From PWPR01 sp046542315 (GTDB lineage: Bacteria > Bacillota > UBA994 > PWPR01): 6,043 nt of DNA. The notes beneath the pieces are model-generated. The model searched no databases and was not told the origin of the DNA. It saw nothing but the letters and a program-made list of their open reading frames with translations. The DNA is taken from contig JBKHBO010000075.1 in assembly GCA_046542315.1 (NCBI GenBank), positions 1 through 6,043 on the forward strand, in the 5' to 3' direction. Within the stretch, counting starts at the first letter, position 1. Each line of letters opens with the position of its first letter. A program made the position numbers and the translations under genes. This document shows positions 1-5,496 of this stretch, in pieces.

Positions 1-34
1 TAAGTATTTTATAAATTGACCTTACTATTTTATT

Positions 35-730
35 TTAATTTGAATTTTTACTTGGCAAAGGTATCTTCTCTATCTCACCATACAATAAGTCTATATATAT
101 AATCTCGTTCCTAATTATTTCTCCTTTATTTAATATTACTTTTATTGCTTCTGAAGCTTCTATAGCTGCTACAAGTGCCGGAGTGAAAGATGGATTTCCT
201 AATTCTTTTTCATCTCCATGACTTTTATTTGTTTTATATATGTAATCTAGTGATTTATCTCCAGGCATTATAGTACAAACCTGACCATACCACCCAGCAA
301 TTGCTCCATGTATTAAAGGAATTTTAAGCTCTTCAGCAAATTTTTGAACAATTTTTCTAGTGTTTATATCATCTAAAGCATCAATGATAATATCATGTTC
401 CTCTAAAATATCAGTAGCATTTTCTTCAGATACAAACTCACATATGGGTTTAACTTTTACTTCAGAATTTACTAATTCTGCTCTTTTTGCAGCTTCTATT
501 GCCTTATTCTTTTTAATATTATTCTCTGTAGCAAGTAGTTGTCTGTTAAGGTTGGTTACATCAAAACTATCTCCATCTACAACTGTTATATTACCTATAC
601 CTATTCTTGTCAGAAACTCTATAATATATCCTCCAAGCCCTCCACAGCCTAGAACACAAACTTTTGAGTTCTTTAATACTTTTTGCTCTTCTTTTGATAT
701 CAAATTTTTATTCTTAGTGTATCTATCCAA
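35..730 (-). CDS. ThiF/MoeB/HesA-family E1-like adenylyltransferase, probable activator of the adjacent MoaD-like carrier
   Basis: This 231-residue protein belongs to the E1-like family, whose members use ATP to adenylate the C-terminal glycine of a MoaD or ThiS sulfur carrier in the cytoplasm. Visible motifs are the nucleotide-binding loop GCGGLG at residues 28-33, an acidic strand end VVDGD at 50-54, NLNRQ at 60-64 (the family's N-x-x-R-Q element) and the DALDD stretch at 118-121 where the family's metal-binding aspartate sits. Length is close to E. coli MoeB (about 249). The paired CxxC zinc motifs of classical MoeB and ThiF are absent; the only cysteines are 25, 29, 97 and 152. The start is TTG at 730, supported by GGAGG six bases upstream. 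It begins two bases after the MoaD-like gene's stop codon, so translational coupling is likely. Family assignment is firm. That its substrate is the neighbouring carrier, for the AOR tungsten cofactor, is inferred from context; thiamine or another sulfur-transfer pathway is the alternative. Confidence 0.9.
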   Translation of the reverse strand: MDRYTKNKNLISKEEQKVLKNSKVCVLGCGGLGGYIIEFLTRIGIGNITVVDGDSFDVTNLNRQLLATENNIKKNKAIEAAKRAELVNSEVKVKPICEFVSEENATDILEEHDIIIDALDDINTRKIVQKFAEELKIPLIHGAIAGWYGQVCTIMPGDKSLDYIYKTNKSHGDEKELGNPSFTPALVAAIEASEAIKVILNKGEIIRNEIIYIDLLYGEIEKIPLPSKNSN

Positions 731-732
731 TA

Positions 733-957
733 TTAACCTCCACCTACAGGAGGAAAGATTGATATAACGTCTCCCTCTTCTAAGACCTGATCTAATTTAG
801 CGTCTCTACCATTAACATATAGTATCGAAGCTTCCTCTTCTTCAATTTCATAATAGTCTAAGATTTCTTTTACAGTCACTTTTTTATCTGTTTTATAGAA
901 ATCAACTTTTCCTCTACCTTTACGTAAGGTAGCAAAAAATTTTACTTTTATCTCCAT
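733..957 (-). CDS. MoaD/ThiS-family ubiquitin-like sulfur carrier next to AOR
   Basis: This 74-residue beta-grasp protein resembles MoaD, the small subunit of molybdopterin synthase, which carries a C-terminal thiocarboxylate and gives sulfur to make the dithiolene of the molybdenum or tungsten cofactor. Evidence is the size, the N-terminal strand followed by a basic loop (residues 3-14), the VNGRDA turn at 48-53, the LEEGDVISIFPPV segment typical of MoaD at 59-71, and the exposed C-terminus ending GGG, which supplies the required Gly-Gly. A reading frame opens four codons earlier at GTG 969, but that GTG overlaps the GGAGG ribosome-binding site, so ATG 957, five bases after it, is chosen. 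It lies 52 bases downstream of the AOR gene, across a hairpin, and two bases before the E1-like gene. Such AOR-moaD-E1 neighbourhoods recur in anaerobes. No MoaE partner is visible here, so the large synthase subunit must be elsewhere. Confidence 0.9.
   Translation of the reverse strand: MEIKVKFFATLRKGRGKVDFYKTDKKVTVKEILDYYEIEEEEASILYVNGRDAKLDQVLEEGDVISIFPPVGGG
737..741 (-). promoter_or_regulatory. Shine-Dalgarno of the E1-like gene, embedded in the MoaD-like Gly-Gly codons
   Basis: On the minus strand the final MoaD-like codons are GGA GGT followed by TAA. The same bases read GGAGGT, a perfect Shine-Dalgarno core, six bases before the TTG start at 730. The sequence supports the TTG as the true start and suggests coupled translation of carrier and activator. 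Whether ribosomes re-initiate there is inferred. Confidence 0.8.
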
Positions 958-962
958 TGTAT

Positions 963-967
963 CCTCC
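963..967 (-). promoter_or_regulatory. Shine-Dalgarno that fixes the MoaD-like start
   Basis: GGAGG lies five bases before ATG 957. The upstream in-frame GTG at 969-967 overlaps this site, so it cannot use it for initiation and has no other site of its own. It also lies about 11 bases beyond the hairpin at 979-1005, so the AOR-distal cistrons can be translated independently of AOR. Confidence 0.85.
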
Positions 968-978
968 ACCTTATTAAG

Positions 979-1005
979 AAAAGGGCTTAAAACATAAGCC
1001 CTTTT
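979..1005 (-). terminator. Hairpin terminator or attenuator between AOR and the MoaD-like gene
   Basis: A perfect 11-bp stem (979-989 with 995-1005) closes a five-base loop; the core is GGGCTTA/TAAGCCC. Read on the minus strand it ends in a short run of T (982-979) followed by CTTAATAA. It begins five bases after the AOR stop codon. The plus strand also has a T run, so the element is symmetric, but no plus-strand gene is seen. The likely job is partial termination after AOR, or mRNA 3'-end protection, which would make the abundant catalyst in excess of its two maturation proteins. Confidence 0.7.
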
Positions 1006-1009
1006 TCTA

Positions 1010-2800
1010 TTAAATTCCTAACTGTTTCTTTTTCTCTTCTGTAGGTATTCCTTCTTTAGTCCATCCTCTAAGTTCATAATATTCTGGCAGCATTTCAGAC
1101 AACCTTGTAACATGACCTTCTGACGGGCCTTCTTTTATTCCATCTTCTAATAATCTCTTTGGCAGAGTATCTTGAGAAGGATCTACTCCAGCTTCTAAGT
1201 TAAACTCTCTCTCAAGATTCCAAATTCTTTCACCTGCAGTTAAAATATCTTCTGCAGTCCAATCAGTGTCAAGTACTTTATTCAATATTAAAGCATATTC
1301 ATCTGCTCCCATAGCAAACGATGTGAATAAGCACAGTCCAGATGAGTCTATTAATGCTGTTAAGTCTTGGAAAATCTTAGACCAAGCAGCTTTTCCTTCT
1401 ATTGTTAATCTATCAAGTTTTTCTGGCTCACCCAAAATCTCTGGAGATATCATATAACCTCTTACATGACAACCTCCTCTATTAGATGTAGCATATTGCA
1501 ATCCTTGTCCTTGCACCCCACGCGGATCATATGCTGGTAATTCAAGTTTTTTAACTGACATTGATAGCTCTGGGACTCCATAGCTTTCTGCAAGTCTATA
1601 AGAGCCTTCTGCCATTTTGTCACCAAAACCTTCTCGATTACCCATTCTTTTTGTCCATTCTATAGTGGCTTCTGAATCTCCAAAATTGAGGGAAACCCCA
1701 TCAAGATCTTCATCTTTGATATAGCCTCTTTGATAAAGCTCCATAGCTGCAGCAATGGTAGCTCCAGCAGATATTGTGTCTAGGCCAAGCTCATTACACC
1801 AATAATTAGCTTTAATGATAGAAGGCATATCTGCTACTCCACAATCAGCACTATAGGCCCAAATAGTTTCATACTCTGGTCCTCCGCCTTCTATATCGTC
1901 TACCTTAGTATATCTTCCACATGCAATTGGGCACCTATAACATGGATCCTTTTTAACTAAATATTTTTCTGTTAATGTTTCACCACTTACTTCTTCAGCT
2001 TCAGCAAATTGTGATAATTGGAAGTTGTTTGTTGGGAAAACTCCTGTTTCATTGATGATATTAACTAAAACAGCAGTTCCATAAGTAGGCAATCCTACTC
2101 CTGTAACCCCATTCTCTCTTATTTTCTTAATCATTTCTAAATGTGCTTCTTTTAAACCTTCTTTATCTGCAACTTCCACCTTTTTTGTTCCTCTTACTGT
2201 TATGGCTTTTAAATTCTTAGATCCCATAACAGCTCCTACTCCAGAACGTCCAGCTGCTCTTGCTACATCATTCATAACCGCAGCAATGTTTGATAGTTTT
2301 TCACCTGCTGGCCCAATAGTCAGAACACGAGACTTCTCTGGGACTTCTTTTTCAAGTATATTAGTAGTTTCGGAAACTACTTTGCCCCATATATGGCTTG
2401 CATCTCTTATTTCAACTTTGTCATCTTCTATCATCAAGTAACTAGGTTTATCAGCTTTACCTTCTACAATAATCATATCATAGCCAGCAAACTTCAACTC
2501 AGGCCCCCAATATCCTCCAGAATTAGAAGAAGCGATAGTATCAGATAGCGGAGATTTGGTAACAACCATATATCGCGCTGTTGTTACAGTTGGAGTGCCA
2601 GTTAAAGGACCGGTAACAAACAATATTTTGTTTTCTTCTGATAATGCATCTACCTTTGGTGATACTTCATCATAGAAAATTTTAGTTCCTAACCCTCTTC
2701 CACCAATGAACTTTTTAGCCATCTTTTCATCTAAAGATTCTGTTTTGCACTCACCCGTTGTTAAGTTTACCCTTAATATTTTACCCGTATAACCAAACAT
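1010..2800 (-). CDS. aor: Tungsten-dependent aldehyde:ferredoxin oxidoreductase (AOR)
   Basis: This 596-residue protein aligns along its whole length, from memory, with Pyrococcus furiosus AOR (605 residues). The enzyme interconverts aldehydes and carboxylates with ferredoxin, using a bis-pyranopterin tungsten centre and one [4Fe-4S] cluster. The N-terminal domain shows GPLTGT, NSGGYWGPELKFAGYD and AAGRSGVGAVMGSKNLKA, regions that contact the cofactor. Cluster ligands are C287, C290 and C294 (CYRCPIAC) plus C490 (SSGLC). The residues corresponding to P. furiosus Glu313 and His448 are E311 (GPEYE) and H445 (NRGGCH), so the active site looks intact. Two ATGs lie side by side; the second (2800) is chosen because it is six bases from GGAGG and matches the family N-terminus MxG. 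Its leader looks like a cofactor riboswitch and its 3' neighbours are cofactor-sulfur genes. In amino-acid-fermenting or acetogenic Clostridia, AOR oxidises 2-oxoacid-derived aldehydes or reduces acids to aldehydes; which applies here is not shown. Confidence 0.97.
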   Translation of the reverse strand: MFGYTGKILRVNLTTGECKTESLDEKMAKKFIGGRGLGTKIFYDEVSPKVDALSEENKILFVTGPLTGTPTVTTARYMVVTKSPLSDTIASSNSGGYWGPELKFAGYDMIIVEGKADKPSYLMIEDDKVEIRDASHIWGKVVSETTNILEKEVPEKSRVLTIGPAGEKLSNIAAVMNDVARAAGRSGVGAVMGSKNLKAITVRGTKKVEVADKEGLKEAHLEMIKKIRENGVTGVGLPTYGTAVLVNIINETGVFPTNNFQLSQFAEAEEVSGETLTEKYLVKKDPCYRCPIACGRYTKVDDIEGGGPEYETIWAYSADCGVADMPSIIKANYWCNELGLDTISAGATIAAAMELYQRGYIKDEDLDGVSLNFGDSEATIEWTKRMGNREGFGDKMAEGSYRLAESYGVPELSMSVKKLELPAYDPRGVQGQGLQYATSNRGGCHVRGYMISPEILGEPEKLDRLTIEGKAAWSKIFQDLTALIDSSGLCLFTSFAMGADEYALILNKVLDTDWTAEDILTAGERIWNLEREFNLEAGVDPSQDTLPKRLLEDGIKEGPSEGHVTRLSEMLPEYYELRGWTKEGIPTEEKKKQLGI

Positions 2801-2806
2801 CATAGA

Positions 2807-2811
2807 CCTCC
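2807..2811 (-). promoter_or_regulatory. AOR Shine-Dalgarno, possible target of the leader RNA
   Basis: GGAGG, within AAAGGAGGT, lies three bases from ATG 2803 and six from ATG 2800, which favours the second ATG. It is complementary to GCCUCC in the upstream leader (minus-strand 2885-2880), so it could be masked by long-range pairing. The pairing is inferred from complementarity alone. Confidence 0.75.
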
Positions 2812-2844
2812 TTTAAAATTTTCAACTCGCAAAGTATAAGATTA

Positions 2845-2976
2845 AAATGGAACCATGAACTTAACCTTTCCAAGTTATGGGAGGCATGACAGTTTCCTAT
2901 TATACCCATCGGTTAAGAACCATTACATATATGCATTAGGATCCTTAACTCGGATTGTTTAAAACTGATTCCACTT
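2845..2976 (-). ncRNA. Moco/Tuco (molybdenum/tungsten cofactor) riboswitch aptamer in the AOR leader
   Basis: The minus-strand leader of AOR folds into an organised structure. A closing stem AAGUGGAA (2976-2969) pairs with UUCCAUUU (2852-2845) over 8 bp with one G-U. Inside it CAGUUU (2967-2962) pairs with AAACUG (2895-2890). Inside that, a 10-bp arm (2949-2940 with 2921-2912, two G-U pairs) is capped by an AU-rich loop. A second arm (2876-2863) is a 5-bp hairpin with a GGAA loop of the GNRA type. The single-stranded AUGCCUCCC and UUCAUGGUUCC match what I remember of the conserved segments of the Moco RNA motif (Rfam RF01055), which includes a GNRA loop and is known upstream of Moco genes and AOR. 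Placement before AOR supports the call. Whether it senses the tungsten or molybdenum form cannot be read from the sequence. No terminator lies between it and AOR, so control is probably at translation. Confidence 0.78.
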
Positions 2977-2982
2977 GTAAAT

Positions 2983-3011
2983 ATTATATCACTTTATCAC
3001 GTTAACTTGAA
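2983..3011 (-). promoter_or_regulatory. Probable sigma-A promoter of the AOR operon (extended -10)
   Basis: On the minus strand TGATATAAT (2991-2983) is a perfect TATAAT with the TGn extension. At 17 bp upstream is TTCAAG (3011-3006), a poor -35, which the extended -10 could compensate. Transcription would start near 2976, exactly at the 5' side of the riboswitch closing stem. That agreement raises confidence in both elements. Confidence 0.7.
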
Positions 3012-3265
3012 ATAGTATAAGAGGAATTAAACATTAAATCTACATAATTTTTTCTTTTTTAAACAAGCGATTTATGTAGGAGTCTATTAGACATTAACCT
3101 TATATTAAGCGAGTTAATAACTATAAATAAAAAGCCTACTAAGTTAAAAAAATAACTTAATAGGCTTGGAAATCTTCTTTTTACTAGCATGTTAAAGTTT
3201 ACTCTAACTTATACTTATTATTGGCCTTTCTTTGGCAGATTAAATAGATTTAATAAAGGGGGTAT
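2992..3265. other. Non-coding spacer between the upstream gene group and the AOR promoter
   Basis: Apart from the AOR promoter at its left edge and the terminator at 3132-3167, no coding frame is convincing here on either strand. The DNA is very AT-rich. Two inverted repeats are visible: CTACATAA at 3040-3047 with TTATGTAG at 3072-3079, and an 18-bp near-palindrome at 3191-3208 (GTTAAAGT/ACTCTAAC with one G-T). Either could bind a regulator, but nothing shows this and chance is a serious alternative in such AT-rich sequence. Confidence 0.5.
3132..3167 (-). terminator. Intrinsic terminator of the upstream gene group
   Basis: A 15-position stem (3132-3146 with 3153-3167) with a single central mismatch closes a six-base A loop; the outer part is AAGCCTA/TAGGCTT. 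On the minus strand it is followed by TTTATTTATAG and so faces transcription coming from the VOC pseudogene and pirin. It insulates the AOR promoter from read-through. Confidence 0.75.
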
Positions 3266-3681
3266 CTATTCTAAATAGTTTGATTCTTTAAAAAAAACTT
3301 CTTTCTTAGATGTTCTTCCAAATCCGATCAATCTTCAATCAAAAACTCATAGCTACCATAAGCAGTCATATGTGGCTTTTCTACTATTTTTACATCTTTT
3401 TTGAGAAATTCTTCGTACAAAATATCTAATTGCTTAGCTTCTTCTGTATCTATATATGCATCAAATCCTGAGCCAAATCTTTTTCTATTGCTTAAAATGT
3501 TTCCTTTTTTCTATTCAATTACTACAATCTCTATATCATCCCTATAAAGTGTGCCAAATTTTTCTTCTTTATCTAAATGTGCAGTATATTTAAATCCCAA
3601 CCTATCTCTATAATAATTAAGTATCTTCTCTACATCTTCTGAAATAAAAATTGGGCATATATTGACTAACTTTACTGTCAC
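3266..3681 (-). pseudogene. VOC-family (glyoxalase/bleomycin-resistance/dioxygenase fold) protein, disrupted
   Basis: Read from GTG 3681, which has AAGGAGG seven bases upstream, the frame gives 56 residues (beginning MTVKLVNICPIFISEDVEK) and then meets TAG at 3513-3511. The same frame continues for 60 more residues with clear VOC character, including RFGSGFDAYIDT and a final YGSYEFLIED, before TGA at 3330-3328. The expected C-terminus continues in another frame: LIGFGRTSKKEVFF, ending at a TAG at 3268-3266. So there are two lesions: a nonsense change (a one-base step from Gln CAG or Lys AAG, among other codons) and a short deletion near 3330. VOC proteins of this type are usually about 120-140 residues, which fits the restored length. 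The substrate of the intact ancestor is unknown. It sits 35 bases after pirin with a good ribosome site, so decay looks recent. A sequencing error could explain one lesion but is less likely for both. Confidence 0.85.
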
Positions 3682-3688
3682 TACATAT

Positions 3689-3695
3689 CCTCCTT
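3689..3695 (-). promoter_or_regulatory. Intact Shine-Dalgarno before the broken VOC gene
   Basis: AAGGAGG lies seven bases before GTG 3681. It shows where the ancestral gene began and that its translation signal has not yet decayed. Confidence 0.75.
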
Positions 3696-3716
3696 CAAAC
3701 TAACTTGTAAAATCTC

Positions 3717-4556
3717 TTAATATTCTACTCTATTCTTAAGAAAGTCACCATTTCTTAACTCCTTAAAAGCTAACTCTATTTCTTCTCTAGAATTCATCAC
3801 TATCGGCCCGCCCCATGAAATAGACTCTCCTAATGGATCTGAATTTATAAAAAGAATTTCTATCCTTTCATCCAAGGACTCAATCTCTATAGAAGTGCCT
3901 TCTGATAATTTAACAGCACTCTTTTCAATGACTTTTTCATCTGCTACTTTTGCATCCCCAGATAATAAAAAAAGCATAATAGATTTTTCCTGATCAACGT
4001 TAATACTAAATTTGGTATTTGGATTCAAAATTATATGATAGTAGTCTAGTGGCAAATATTTTCCCATAAACCCTTTATACTCTTTATATTGACCACTAAC
4101 AAGTCTCAAGGTTCCGCCTTTAATTGGTATATCCTGTATTTCTTCATTTTTTATACTATGATACTCAGGTTTAGCCATCTTATCTTTTCCTGGCATATTA
4201 AGCCATAATTGAACACCAAGTAGTCTTTTACTTGCTGGAAGTCTTTCTTCATGTAATATTCCTGATCCTGCAGTCATCCACTGAACTTCACCATCACTAA
4301 TTTTATCTTCATTACCTAAGCTATCTCTATGTATCATGTTCCCCTGTGAAATCAAGCTGATTGTTTCTATGCCTCTATGAGGATGCATTGGGAACCCTTT
4401 CTCATACTCTTTTGGATTTGTGCTATCAAAAGAGTCTAGCATTAAAATCGGATCAAATTCTTCTGCAGTTCTATTACTTAATACTCTTGTTAAATTTACT
4501 CCTGCTCCATCAGTAGTGCTTCTACCTTGTATAATACTTGCTATTTTTCTCTTCAT
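3717..4556 (-). CDS. Pirin-family bicupin protein
   Basis: This 279-residue cytoplasmic protein is a pirin: two cupin barrels, with a metal site in the N-terminal one. The signature HPHRGIET (residues 58-65) supplies H58 and H60, and SGILHEE supplies H102 and E104, matching the four iron ligands of human pirin (H56, H58, H101, E103) almost in register. The C-terminal half has the usual pirin cupin, with FINSDPLGESISWGGPIVMNSREEIELAF near the end. Bacterial pirins are reported as quercetin 2,3-dioxygenases or as protein-binding regulators; the true substrate is usually unknown and no function is claimed here. The frame can be opened at TTG 4568, but that codon overlaps GGAGG, so ATG 4556, five bases after the site, is taken. 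It lies 72 bases after the nucleotidyltransferase gene and 35 before the VOC pseudogene. No clear promoter of its own is seen. Confidence 0.93.
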   Translation of the reverse strand: MKRKIASIIQGRSTTDGAGVNLTRVLSNRTAEEFDPILMLDSFDSTNPKEYEKGFPMHPHRGIETISLISQGNMIHRDSLGNEDKISDGEVQWMTAGSGILHEERLPASKRLLGVQLWLNMPGKDKMAKPEYHSIKNEEIQDIPIKGGTLRLVSGQYKEYKGFMGKYLPLDYYHIILNPNTKFSINVDQEKSIMLFLLSGDAKVADEKVIEKSAVKLSEGTSIEIESLDERIEILFINSDPLGESISWGGPIVMNSREEIELAFKELRNGDFLKNRVEY

Positions 4557-4561
4557 AATGA

Positions 4562-4566
4562 CCTCC
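4562..4566 (-). promoter_or_regulatory. Shine-Dalgarno that fixes the pirin start
   Basis: GGAGG precedes ATG 4556 by five bases. The longer frame's TTG at 4568-4566 overlaps the first G of this site and cannot be initiated from it. This shortens the protein by four residues and brings its metal ligands nearly into register with human pirin. Confidence 0.85.
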
Positions 4567-4628
4567 AAAAATTATTAAATTTCATTTTCTCTTTCTTATT
4601 GTTCAAAGGACTTAAAAAGTAATTATCC

Positions 4629-5459
4629 CTACTTTTTATTCACTGAAGGTGATTGTAAGCTATCTAGTTTCTTTCCTATCTTTAGCAACAAATCTTGATG
4701 TATAAATATACTATTATCTTGCTTTAATGCTAGCAGAATTTGCTTACTCCATTTATAGCAATTTTTATAAGCATTAACTAACTGACTACCATCCAAATTA
4801 GCAGTGCATCCTATATATTTAATATAGTCTTCTCTACTCAAATCTAACTTTAACTCCTTTGATGGGGTTCCAAAATTATCTAAACTGTTGATCTCTATTC
4901 TTTTTAGTTTTAATAAATCTCTTTGTACCCACCACAAAATATCAAGAGACCTTGCATACTCACCCCTTGCAATTAGGTTTATACCAAATAAAAGCCAATT
5001 AAAATATGAGTCTATAATACTTTGGAGTTTTTCAGTTATTTCTTTTCTAGGTGCATTTCCAATGAGTTTACTTAAATATTTAACCAATTCACCGTTTTTA
5101 TCAACAATCAATGAGTCATTAATGTCTTTAAACCAATCTGTATCAACCCAACTTTCTACTAAAGAAACTTCACTTGCTTTATAAAAATGAAACTCACCTC
5201 TAACAAGGTTATTAAATATAACTGTTTCTATCCCAAACATATTGGTAAAACATAAATCTATGTCATTAATATTTTCAAGCCACAATTTTTTGTCTAATCC
5301 CTCTAGATAATTATCTTTAAAGAAAAAAGCAAACTCTATATCTGAGTATTGATCTCCTCCACCCTTTGCAAAAGAACCATACATCATTGCATTTACTAGA
5401 TTATTATCTTCTCTACACAATTTTTTAACTTTTGAAATCATTTCTTTTTGTTTAAGCAT
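4629..5459 (-). CDS. Lnu(B)/LinB-like lincosamide nucleotidyltransferase
   Basis: This 276-residue protein has the nucleotidyltransferase fold of antibiotic-modifying enzymes that transfer AMP from ATP to a hydroxyl of lincomycin or clindamycin. The N-terminal domain carries YGSF at 27-30 followed by DIE at 40-42, giving the G-S-x10-D-x-E pattern that binds Mg-nucleotide. RGEFHF at 87-92 contains E89, the position of the general base reported for LinB. Much of residues 1-95 matches my recollection of Lnu(B) (267 residues): MLKQKE, MMYGSF, GDQYSDIEF, VIFxNLxRGEFHF. The C-terminal helical domain shares GIN-x4-RGEYARSL (159-172) and AYKN (230-233), but overall the proteins differ at many sites. 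Start ATG 5459 follows AGGAG by about six bases. It lies 37 bases after the GNAT gene. Resistance activity is predicted, not shown; divergence leaves room for another aminoglycoside-, lincosamide- or non-antibiotic substrate. Confidence 0.87.
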   Translation of the reverse strand: MLKQKEMISKVKKLCREDNNLVNAMMYGSFAKGGGDQYSDIEFAFFFKDNYLEGLDKKLWLENINDIDLCFTNMFGIETVIFNNLVRGEFHFYKASEVSLVESWVDTDWFKDINDSLIVDKNGELVKYLSKLIGNAPRKEITEKLQSIIDSYFNWLLFGINLIARGEYARSLDILWWVQRDLLKLKRIEINSLDNFGTPSKELKLDLSREDYIKYIGCTANLDGSQLVNAYKNCYKWSKQILLALKQDNSIFIHQDLLLKIGKKLDSLQSPSVNKK

Positions 5460-5496
5460 TAACTTCTCCTCTCAACTTGACAGTAGAAAATTATCT

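Noticed and set aside
1..34. Terminator after the E1-like gene
   Set aside because: Only a weak TAAG/CTTA pairing is visible before the edge of the window, so the operon may continue or terminate to the left.
360..767. Plus-strand open frame of about 135 codons opposite the E1-like and MoaD-like genes
   Set aside because: It lies antisense to two genes with clear family motifs, has no ribosome site, and its hydrophobic, serine-rich product is what the complement of an AT-rich gene yields.
1266..2441. Two short plus-strand frames opposite AOR (1266-1457 and 2202-2441)
   Set aside because: Both are fully inside the strongly conserved AOR coding sequence on the other strand and show no start signals or family features.
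3040..3079. Second leader structure or terminator just upstream of the AOR promoter
   Set aside because: The 8-bp stem would close a 24-base loop and is not followed by a T run in either direction.
3012..3265. Mobile element or CRISPR remnant in the long spacer
   Set aside because: No transposase fragment, terminal inverted repeats with target duplication, or regularly spaced repeats can be seen.
3511..3513. In-frame TAG of the VOC gene read as pyrrolysine or suppressed amber
   Set aside because: The same gene carries a second break near its 3' end, and there is no sign of pyrrolysine machinery in the window. TAG is also used as the ordinary stop of the nucleotidyltransferase gene. Decay is the simpler explanation.
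4614..4637. Hairpin at the end of the Lnu(B)-like gene (AAAAAGTA/TACTTTTT)
   Set aside because: The 8-bp stem has only one G-C pair and overlaps the stop codon. It is too weak to call a terminator, though slight attenuation is possible.
4888..5184. Plus-strand frame opposite the nucleotidyltransferase
   Set aside because: It is a shadow of the Lnu(B)-like coding sequence, with no ribosome site and no recognisable motif.
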